DNA from: an uncultured Desulfobacteraceae bacterium | GTDB taxonomy: Bacteria > Desulfobacterota > Desulfobacteria > Desulfobacterales > Desulfobacteraceae | Reading direction: 5' to 3' | NCBI GenBank assembly: GCA_913041495.1 | Contig: CAJWHT010000013.1 | Location: 1 to 53,167, forward strand | Length of the DNA stretch: 53,167 nucleotides | Shown here: piece by piece, positions 8,285-14,851 of the stretch | Layout: the number at the start of each line of letters is the position of its first letter | Numbering within the stretch: position 1 is the stretch's first letter | Notes under the pieces: generated by a model | Told to the model about the DNA's origin: nothing | The model's input: the letters and a program-made list of their open reading frames with translations, nothing else | Database searches by the model: none | Translations under genes and position numbers: made by a program

Positions 8285-8468
8285 CCCGAATATTTCATGA
8301 CATTTTGATGTGTATTCATTTTGCAATACCCTGCAAATCAAAATGTCACCCTTCGGGCGAAGTGTTTTTACCTCATCTGCCGCGTTACAGAACGCTCGCG
8401 GTAAAGGACTACAGCTTCACGTCCTGTGCCTTGCAGCTAAGGCGAAAACACTTCGTGAAATATCCGGG
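8285..8468. repeat. MITE-like element of nested inverted repeats
   Basis: Terminal inverted repeats CCCGAATATTTCATGA (8285-8300) and, reverse-complemented, CCCGGATATTTCACGA (8453-8468) match at 14 of 16 positions. Inside are a perfect 12-bp pair TGACATTTTGAT (8298-8309) / 8337-8348, an inner TTTGCA/TGCAAA hairpin, and a perfect 11-bp pair CGAAGTGTTTT (8358-8368) / 8445-8455. No convincing gene is present. The form is that of a miniature non-autonomous repeat. Only one copy is in this window, so multi-copy status is inferred. Confidence 0.65.
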
Positions 8469-8533
8469 TACGATATGGCTGTCACCCCCTGGCGCCGGCT
8501 GTACCTGCTGCCGACCGGCCTGATTCAGGAAAT

Positions 8534-8595
8534 AAAAGGGGTACCACGGGTTCAACAGAGAACATTCGATCCCCCGCCCGCGGTACCCCTTTTTA
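8534..8595. terminator. Bidirectional terminator between the DASS and kinase units
   Basis: A 17-base stem (8534-8550 with 8577-8593; 16 of 17 paired, core AAAAGGGGTACC/GGTACCCCTTTT) is flanked by A-runs on one side and T-runs on the other. It can end transcription from both the plus-strand transporter and the minus-strand kinase operon, which converge here. Confidence 0.85.
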
Positions 8596-8612
8596 TCTTT
8601 ACCCGTCTGTCT

Positions 8613-10319
8613 CTATAGCTTACTTTGGTTCCTAAGATCCCACACCGGAAAAATTACCCTGAATTCCGTCCCTTTGCCCTGGGCCGTATCCACCTCGATA
8701 TAGCCGTCGGATTTTCTCACGATCCCCTGAACCACGGAAAGCCCTAAGCCATTGCCCTCTTCCTTGGTGGTGAAGTAAGGATCGAAAATTCTGTCCATCA
8801 GGTCCGCCGGAATACCGGGGCCGGTGTCTTTGATGGTGAGCAGCAGATGACGTTTCTCATCCAGTTCCCTTTCCTGCAACCCCACTGAAAGCATCCCTCC
8901 GTTCTCCGCCATGGCCTGCCAGGCATTGGTACACAGGTTCATGACCACCTGATGGATCTGTGTGGAATCCGCCAGGATATAGGCGTTGGAGTTCAGATCG
9001 CTGTCAATCCCGACGTCAGCCGGCAAAGAGGCCATTGCCAGTCCCACAACCTCGTTGACCACCCGGGACAGCATCACCGGTTCCCGCTCACGGGCGTCCT
9101 GGTGGCTGAAGGTGAGGATCTGTTGAACCAGGTTTCTGGCGCGGTAGGCGGCCCCTAAAATTTTATCCAGTTTTTCGTTTTCTCCGCTCTCTACGATACT
9201 GAGCTCAGTGTATCCGATGATTCCGGAAAGGATGTTGTTGAAATCATGGGCCACGCCGCCGGCCAGTGTACCGATGGCTTCCATTTTCTGGCTTTGCCGC
9301 AATTGCTCCAGGGCTTGGGTTCTTTCCGTCTCCGCCCGCTTTCTCTCCCTGAGTTCAATGGAAAGCTGCTGGTTGACGGATTCAAGCTCCCGGGTCCTTT
9401 CCCTGACCCGAATCTCCAGAATATCATTCAGGCTTCTGAGCTGCCGGCCTGATTTGCGCTCATTGTCATAATGAAGGGCCAGGTCCCGGCCTTTTTGAAT
9501 AATGGCCTGTTTTTCATCAGGCAGACAGGCATCTTTGGAGATAATGAGCAGCCGCCGGCCCTGCACCGCCAGGGCCGAGGCTTCGAACAGCAGTTCCTCA
9601 CCCCGGTGGTCCTCTTCTATCCACAGCCCCGACCCAAAGGTCTGCTTTTGCCCCTGGTCCCACCTGGTTTTGGCCTCCTGGATAAAATTGCCCAGGAAGC
9701 TGAAACAATCTTCTTCAAGAGGACTGCCGCTGCGAAGCCGTTCCGCCTGGGGCAGGCTGTCCAGCCATGGCGGCGGTTGACTGAACAAGAAAAACCGGCC
9801 CTGATCGTCCATCTCAAGCACTGCCACATTCAATGCCGCGAAAAACTCCCCTAAAAACCCGGGGGGAGCCTGCCCGTTTTTCATGTCGGTTTTCGTATCA
9901 GATACGGATACGGCGTCCAGATCGGCCAGCAGTTTTTCTTTTTTTTCGATGAGCAGGCTCATCTCGTTCACCACCTGGAGGGTGGGCCTGAGATGGGACT
10001 GCTTCCTGCTGCTGTCCCATATAATAATGTCCAGAGAGGACTCCTGGCGGTAGATGCAGGCATCCACACAGACGCCCGAGGGCAGTTCAATAAAGGAAAA
10101 TTCCAGTTCATCGTCTGCCACGGGAATCATCCCCTCCAGAAAAACCAGCAGATCGCAAATCTGGGTATCGCTCCCGGGTTCCGGCAGATTCAACCGGGAA
10201 AGGCTCCCCCCCCAGTACCGGATGGTGCCCTGCAAATCAGTGATAAACCAGGCTATGGCCGAATCCTTAAAGGTTTTTCGGCAAAGGGTATCGAGAATGC
10301 GGGCATAGCCGGTGGTCAT
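8613..10319 (-). CDS. Soluble histidine kinase with PAS-like sensors
   Basis: 568 residues, no membrane segment. Two PAS-like regions (~15-105, with AIAWFITDLQGTIRYWGG; ~155-262, with ALNVAVLEMDDQGRFFLFS) are followed by a long coiled coil (~270-345), a HisKA box with the phospho-accepting His in GGVAHDFNN (H358), and an HATPase_c domain (N-box NLCTNAWQAM, G1 DTGPGIP, F-box IFDPYFTTK, G2 GNGLGLSVV). There is no receiver domain and no response regulator in the operon, so the partner is unknown. The start codon lies two bases after the stop of the GTPase gene, so they are almost certainly co-translated. It is the last gene of the coiled-coil/OmpA/GTPase operon; a kinase controlled by, or acting through, the small GTPase is an inference from that order. 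Confidence 0.9.
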   Translation of the reverse strand: MTTGYARILDTLCRKTFKDSAIAWFITDLQGTIRYWGGSLSRLNLPEPGSDTQICDLLVFLEGMIPVADDELEFSFIELPSGVCVDACIYRQESSLDIIIWDSSRKQSHLRPTLQVVNEMSLLIEKKEKLLADLDAVSVSDTKTDMKNGQAPPGFLGEFFAALNVAVLEMDDQGRFFLFSQPPPWLDSLPQAERLRSGSPLEEDCFSFLGNFIQEAKTRWDQGQKQTFGSGLWIEEDHRGEELLFEASALAVQGRRLLIISKDACLPDEKQAIIQKGRDLALHYDNERKSGRQLRSLNDILEIRVRERTRELESVNQQLSIELRERKRAETERTQALEQLRQSQKMEAIGTLAGGVAHDFNNILSGIIGYTELSIVESGENEKLDKILGAAYRARNLVQQILTFSHQDAREREPVMLSRVVNEVVGLAMASLPADVGIDSDLNSNAYILADSTQIHQVVMNLCTNAWQAMAENGGMLSVGLQERELDEKRHLLLTIKDTGPGIPADLMDRIFDPYFTTKEEGNGLGLSVVQGIVRKSDGYIEVDTAQGKGTEFRVIFPVWDLRNQSKL

Positions 10320-10321
10320 TT

Positions 10322-10819
10322 TTATTTCCCCACCATTTTCCGGGCCAGCTCTTCAAAGGCCCATTCAACGGACTGGCCTGTTTTGGCGCTGGTGGGAATC
10401 ACGGATATGCCCTGGCCCCTCAAATCCTCCATCACTTCATCGTCGATCTCCCATTGGTCCGCCAGGTCCGCTTTGTTGACCAGAAGCATGAAGGGCAAAG
10501 ACCCCATGGAGCTTTCGGCGATCTGACGAAGGTTCAGCGCCGTTGCCAGGGTGCTGTGACGGGTACCGTCCGCCACGAAAATCAATCCGGCGGAGCCTTT
10601 AAGGTATGACAGGCGCACATGCTGGAAGTCATCTTCCCCGTGCAGGTCCCAGATGATAAGATCCACTGCCTCGCCGTCAACATCCACACTTGTTTTCTCG
10701 ATTTTCACGCCTACGGTGGTGTGATACTTGTCGGAAAATATACTGTTGACATACTGCTGGACCAGGCTGGTCTTTCCTACGGCAAAGGCCCCGAGCAGGC
10801 AGATTTTCTTTTTGGTCAT
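10322..10819 (-). CDS. Ras/Rab-like small GTPase (bacterial Rup-type)
   Basis: 165 residues consisting of a single GTPase domain with all G motifs: G1 GAFAVGKTS (10-18), G2 with switch-I Thr in YHTTVGVKI (~32-40), G3 WDLHGED (57-63), G4 NKAD (115-118), G5 TSAK (143-146). The switch-I pattern is of the eukaryote-like Rab/Ras type. At the position of the Ras catalytic Gln61 it has Glu, and the G3 Ala is His. There is no C-terminal prenylation signal. Prokaryotic Ras-superfamily GTPases of this sort (MglA is the best studied; many are called Rup) pair with roadblock/LC7-fold regulators. The gene starts seven bases after the OmpA-domain gene, whose cytoplasmic part may be such a partner. Confidence 0.92.
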   Translation of the reverse strand: MTKKKICLLGAFAVGKTSLVQQYVNSIFSDKYHTTVGVKIEKTSVDVDGEAVDLIIWDLHGEDDFQHVRLSYLKGSAGLIFVADGTRHSTLATALNLRQIAESSMGSLPFMLLVNKADLADQWEIDDEVMEDLRGQGISVIPTSAKTGQSVEWAFEELARKMVGK

Positions 10820-10826
10820 CCCTTTG

Positions 10827-12659
10827 TTAACTCCCGTCTGGTTTAGGGTGTGGATCCTGTAACGCCCTTCTGTTTAAAGGTGTGCCCTGATTTGCGGAAA
10901 GGACATTCGCCCGGAAAGAAACAGCCCGGTTAAACTGCCGGTCTTCTTCTCTGGTTTCTTCCTTGAGCCGGACCTGTGTGCCGACACCCAGCGTATTAAT
11001 AAAACCATAAGACATGCTGCGGGATTTTACAAATGCATAAATTGTTTCCGCCCGCTCCCGGCTCAGTTTCATGTTGTATTTTTCGGTTCCCGATGAATCC
11101 GTATGCCCCACAATGGTAATCTGTACAGAGAGATTCAGGATCACCATCAGCCGGTTCACGTCCCGGATGGTTTCTATCAGCCGGCTCAGTTTTTGTGTCT
11201 GGCCGGGTATCAATTCCGTACTGTTGTTTTCAAAATAAATTTTCAGGGCTGTCAGGGTGTTTACGGCCGTTGACAGGGCAATACGGTCTGTGTTCACAAG
11301 GGTGTCGCCGTTGGCCGCATCAATTCCGGGAATTGCGGTGGCCCGGATGTCGAAGGTATCAATCCAGGCCTGATCGGCCTTGCCTTTCGCAATCAGGGTG
11401 TTCCGGTCTAAGGAGAGTGTAACCCCCGGCGGCGGGTTCAGCAGGGTTTGCGCCCGCTGAAACACGAATGCCGGATCAAGACTGTAAAACGGCTGCCACC
11501 GTGCCCGTATATCCGAGCGGTTTTCAGAAGCGAGCACGGTCAACGGGTCTTCCACCAGGGGATCTTTCAGGCCGTTCAAACGGTAAACGCCGTCATCGCG
11601 CTCCACGGACACCACGAGAACCCCTTTCTGGTCGCGTATCTTTTCCAGCCGCCCCTTCCATTCCTGTGACGCCTGGTTTACCCGGTATCCCCAATAAGCC
11701 GGGAGAGCAACAGCGGCGGCGACCATCAGGGCCACGATGAGCCAAACCACCGGTGAAATCTGCTGCGAATCTTCTCTTTCCTTGAACCTGAGACCGGAGT
11801 TGAGGGTTTCCCGGAACAGGGCAAAGGGCTGGGTATTCCCGTCAAAGGCGGCAAGGGCGGAACCGGCCTTCAAATGGAGATCTTCGATGATTTCCCGGTA
11901 AAATGTACGCAGTTCCATGGGCGGGTTTCCCCGGATAACCGCGGCCAGAAAGGCATGCTCCCCCTTTTCCACCCAGACACTGCGGTTAGACCCGATTCTC
12001 AATGTATCCAGATCGCCGTCGGACTCGGATTCGCCGTCGGTACTGAAGGAGTCCCTCACAAAATCCTGAATGGCCGTGAGCATGCCCGACACCAGGTCGG
12101 GATCCTGGATCATGGCCCCTTCGGCCACCACATGTTCGAGCACGATGCCGGTATCGCCGTGGACCAGGAAAATCTGCTCCACCTGGTAAACCAGGGTGTT
12201 CAGCATCACCACTTCGGCAAACTGCCGGCCGGTTCTAAGGGCTTCAAGCCGCCACTTGATGCCCTGGATGGAAAAACTGTGGTTCAGTACCTGGTTCAGG
12301 GACTGGATCATCCCCATGATGGTGGCGGTGATGGCTTTTCGTATGCCGGGCCCCAAGGCAGGGAAAATCGCATCTGCCAGGGCTTTGGGATTCTTCCTTA
12401 CGGACTCTTTGAGGGAATCGTCAATCACGGGCTGGATCACCCGGGTCAGGCGATCCCCCTCCATCACGGAAAGCGACACCGCTTCGGGCAGTGAACGGCT
12501 GATCTCATTAGCCCGGGTCATGGGATCGTCCAGCCTGTTTTCCAGCATAGCCAGACGGTCGCTTTCCGGCTGGAACAGCAGATGCTTCAGGGCGTCAATG
12601 GATGCCTCTTCAGTGGATTCCTTTTTTTTGGACTCATTGTCCGTATTTGGGGAGCCCAT
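10827..12659 (-). CDS. OmpA-domain transmembrane protein with a roadblock/longin-like cytoplasmic region
   Basis: 610 residues. A charged N-terminus and a helical region (~20-150) lead to an alpha/beta region (~155-265: EQIFLVHGDTGIVLEHVV, then a helix, then RIGSNRSVWVEKGEHAFLAAVIRG, then a helix) that resembles the strand-turn-strand pattern of roadblock/longin folds. This fold call is my inference. One membrane segment (~303-324) is followed by a long periplasmic part ending in an OmpA/MotB-like peptidoglycan-binding domain (~475-590) with TDSSGTEKYNMKLSRERAE. Topology puts the OmpA domain in the periplasm and the roadblock-like part inside, next to the co-encoded GTPase. Six bases separate it from the upstream coiled-coil gene. 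It could anchor the signalling complex to the cell wall. Confidence 0.82.
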   Translation of the reverse strand: MGSPNTDNESKKKESTEEASIDALKHLLFQPESDRLAMLENRLDDPMTRANEISRSLPEAVSLSVMEGDRLTRVIQPVIDDSLKESVRKNPKALADAIFPALGPGIRKAITATIMGMIQSLNQVLNHSFSIQGIKWRLEALRTGRQFAEVVMLNTLVYQVEQIFLVHGDTGIVLEHVVAEGAMIQDPDLVSGMLTAIQDFVRDSFSTDGESESDGDLDTLRIGSNRSVWVEKGEHAFLAAVIRGNPPMELRTFYREIIEDLHLKAGSALAAFDGNTQPFALFRETLNSGLRFKEREDSQQISPVVWLIVALMVAAAVALPAYWGYRVNQASQEWKGRLEKIRDQKGVLVVSVERDDGVYRLNGLKDPLVEDPLTVLASENRSDIRARWQPFYSLDPAFVFQRAQTLLNPPPGVTLSLDRNTLIAKGKADQAWIDTFDIRATAIPGIDAANGDTLVNTDRIALSTAVNTLTALKIYFENNSTELIPGQTQKLSRLIETIRDVNRLMVILNLSVQITIVGHTDSSGTEKYNMKLSRERAETIYAFVKSRSMSYGFINTLGVGTQVRLKEETREEDRQFNRAVSFRANVLSANQGTPLNRRALQDPHPKPDGS

Positions 12660-12665
12660 GTCAGA

Positions 12666-13277
12666 TTAGTCTCTGGCTGTGCCCGTTACCCCCAGTTCAT
12701 CGCCTGAGATGCGCATGGCGATGTCCAGCAGGAATCCGGACAGGTCAGCCCGGTTCATCTTGGCATCGTCCAGCTCCATGGCGGCCTGTTTCAGGCTCTG
12801 GGTGGCCTGTTCATGTTTGGTAGAAATGTCATTGGACAATTGTTTGGACTGCTCTAAAATCTGTTCGCGAAGTTCTGCAGACCGCTCTGCCAGGTTTTCT
12901 TCCTCCTGGTGCAGTTTCTTGCTCAGGGTTTCAAACATCTCCTTGAGGTCTTTTTGAATCTGGGCGTCGCTTTCGGTCCGTTCGGCGTTTTCATTCTTGA
13001 TCCGGGTATTGATATCCTTGATCTCCTGTTTGATGTAGGATTCAAGGGTATCGATCCGTTTCAGCAGTTCCTGGCGAAGCGCTGCCGCTTCCTGGTTGAG
13101 CTGGTTTTCCATGCGGGAAAACCGTTTGTCGTAATCCCTGGCCTGGTTGCCGAAAAGAATATCGCGGATCTTATCCATACTGCCGGCATCTGCGATATCC
13201 GGAACAGGGGCGGTTTTGGCTGCCTGGGGTTCGGCAGGGGCGGCTTCCGGAGCCTCATCTTTGGACGATTTTTTCAT
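12666..13277 (-). CDS. Coiled-coil protein of the GTPase/OmpA operon
   Basis: 203 residues. An Ala/Pro-rich, charged N-terminus (1-30) precedes a conserved-looking segment MDKIRDILFGNQARDYDKRF (~34-53). A continuous coiled coil with heptads of Leu/Ile and many Glu/Gln/Lys runs over ~55-165, and a short globular tail (ADLSGFLLDIAMRISGD) closes it. There is no signal peptide and no membrane segment, so it is cytoplasmic. It is the first gene of the four-gene operon and is preceded by a good promoter (13344-13372). I do not recognise a named family; similar short coiled-coil proteins next to OmpA/GTPase genes are something I recall only loosely. A scaffold for the GTPase complex is a guess. Confidence 0.8.
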   Translation of the reverse strand: MKKSSKDEAPEAAPAEPQAAKTAPVPDIADAGSMDKIRDILFGNQARDYDKRFSRMENQLNQEAAALRQELLKRIDTLESYIKQEIKDINTRIKNENAERTESDAQIQKDLKEMFETLSKKLHQEEENLAERSAELREQILEQSKQLSNDISTKHEQATQSLKQAAMELDDAKMNRADLSGFLLDIAMRISGDELGVTGTARD

Positions 13278-13343
13278 GGCCGGTCCTTTCCTTTGTCTGA
13301 TTGGAAAAAGCTGATTCGAACGCTAAATAAAATCGTATACTAA

Positions 13344-13372
13344 TTTGTAAGTAAACTACAGGGGTATGTCAA
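13344..13372 (-). promoter_or_regulatory. Sigma-70-type promoter of the coiled-coil/OmpA/GTPase/kinase operon
   Basis: On the minus strand TTGACA (13367-13372) and TACAAA (13344-13349) are 17 bases apart, about 65 bases before the ATG at 13277. Confidence 0.6.
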
Positions 13373-13420
13373 GCGAATGCTGGCGCAAGGACTGATTTCA
13401 TTGGCATATGCCGCCGATAC

Positions 13421-14851
13421 CTATCTTCCCGATAATCCGTATTTTTTTAACAGGGCATACAGTCTTGAGCGCGACAGGCCGGACACCTGGCAGGCCTTAG
13501 CAACGGATGGGGTCCGGGCCATAAGATCGGAGAGATATTTTTTTTCGTAATTGCTCAGAACGGTTTCCCGGTATGCGGCCAAGGTGGGCGTCGCCCCGGC
13601 TTCGTATCCCTCAAAGTCATCGTCCTTGCCTTCAGCCGTATGGGTCTGACCGCCTGAAAATCCGGAGGTTACCACAGATACCCGCAAAGATTTGGGCAGA
13701 TGTGCGGGAAAGACCTTGGGATCATTCATGGCTGCCAGCACCGCATGTTCCATGGTATGGGCCAGCTCTCGAACGTTTCCCGGCCAGGAATAGGCGGCAA
13801 GCACCTCGAAAAAATCCGAGGAGACACCCTTGGAATCAAGCCCCTGACGGATGCAGCAGGCGTCCAGATAATGGCGGGCAAGTGCGGCCACGTCCCGGCC
13901 GCGGTGGCGAAGGGCCGGCAGCTCGATATGAAAAGAGCGGATGCGAAACAGGAGGTCTTTGCGGAAACTGCCCTCATCGGCCATGCGTGAAAGATCCCGG
14001 TTGGTGGCCGCCACCAGCCTGAAATCACTTGCAACTTCACGGCCGCCGCCCAAAGGACGGAACCGCTTTTCCTGGAGCACCCTGAGCAGTTTTTTCTGCA
14101 AAGCCTGCGTCAGTTCACCGATCTCATCCAGGAAAAGGGTGCCCTTGTCCGCACAGGCAACAAGCCCTGGCCGTTCGGCATCCGCCCCCGTATACACCCC
14201 TTTTTTATGACCAAAGAGGATATTTTCCGCCAGGTTTTCAGGCATGGAGGCGCAGTCCACCACCACCATTTCGCCCCCGGATCTGACGGAATTTTCGTGG
14301 ACAGCCCTGGCAAACAATTCCTTTCCCGTCCCCGTTTCCCCTGTGATCAGCACATTGGCGTCGGATGCCGCAGCCCTTGCAACCTTGTCCAGGGCCTTCT
14401 GGATGGCAGGACTGCTGCCGATGATCTTCTCCCGGACAAGGCTTGTCACCCGGTCCGGGTCAGCGGCTTTTCTGCGAGCCGTGTGGTATTGTAACACCCG
14501 GCTGACCGTCAGGGAGATTTCCTTGGTAGAGGCGCTCTTTTCAATATAGTCCCAGGCCCCGTTGAGAATGGCCAGTTCCGCACCGCCGGCATCCCCGGCA
14601 CCGGTGATGATCACCACTTCCGGCGCAGGCTCCAGGGCCTTGAGTTCAGGCAAAAGATCCAGGCCGCTGCCATCCGGCAGCCCCACATCCAGGAGTACCA
14701 GGTCAAAGCGTTGTGATGCTGCGGCCGCCCGGGCTCCGGCCATGGTGGCAACGGACCGGCAGCCGTGCCCCAGCCGTGACACAATCCGCCGGATGCCGTA
14801 GCAGAAATCCTCGTCATCATCAACCACCAGTACCTGAATATCAGCGTCCAT
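13421..14851 (-). CDS. Sigma-54-dependent response regulator (NtrC family)
   Basis: 476 residues in three parts. The receiver domain (DDDE at 11-14, phospho-accepting D55 in LLDVGLPDGSG) is followed by an AAA+ domain (~135-365; Walker A GETGTGKE, Walker B GTLFLDEIGEL, sensor region LVAATNRDL, R-finger area FRKDLLFRI). A Fis-type helix-turn-helix ends the protein (~450-475, VAKACQVSGLSRSRLYALLKKYG). The sigma-54 contact loop reads GVYTGA rather than GAFTGA. The ATG at 14851 has AGGAGG directly upstream and was preferred over a TTG five codons earlier. It overlaps the sensor-kinase gene by 11 bases, so the two form one two-component system. The only sigma-54 promoter I found nearby is that of the DASS transporter at 6691. 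Confidence 0.93.
   Translation of the reverse strand: MDADIQVLVVDDDEDFCYGIRRIVSRLGHGCRSVATMAGARAAAASQRFDLVLLDVGLPDGSGLDLLPELKALEPAPEVVIITGAGDAGGAELAILNGAWDYIEKSASTKEISLTVSRVLQYHTARRKAADPDRVTSLVREKIIGSSPAIQKALDKVARAAASDANVLITGETGTGKELFARAVHENSVRSGGEMVVVDCASMPENLAENILFGHKKGVYTGADAERPGLVACADKGTLFLDEIGELTQALQKKLLRVLQEKRFRPLGGGREVASDFRLVAATNRDLSRMADEGSFRKDLLFRIRSFHIELPALRHRGRDVAALARHYLDACCIRQGLDSKGVSSDFFEVLAAYSWPGNVRELAHTMEHAVLAAMNDPKVFPAHLPKSLRVSVVTSGFSGGQTHTAEGKDDDFEGYEAGATPTLAAYRETVLSNYEKKYLSDLMARTPSVAKACQVSGLSRSRLYALLKKYGLSGR

Noticed and set aside
8310-8618. Short ORFs within and beyond the MITE-like element
   Set aside because: They cross inverted repeats and a terminator, and have no ribosome site or recognisable domain.
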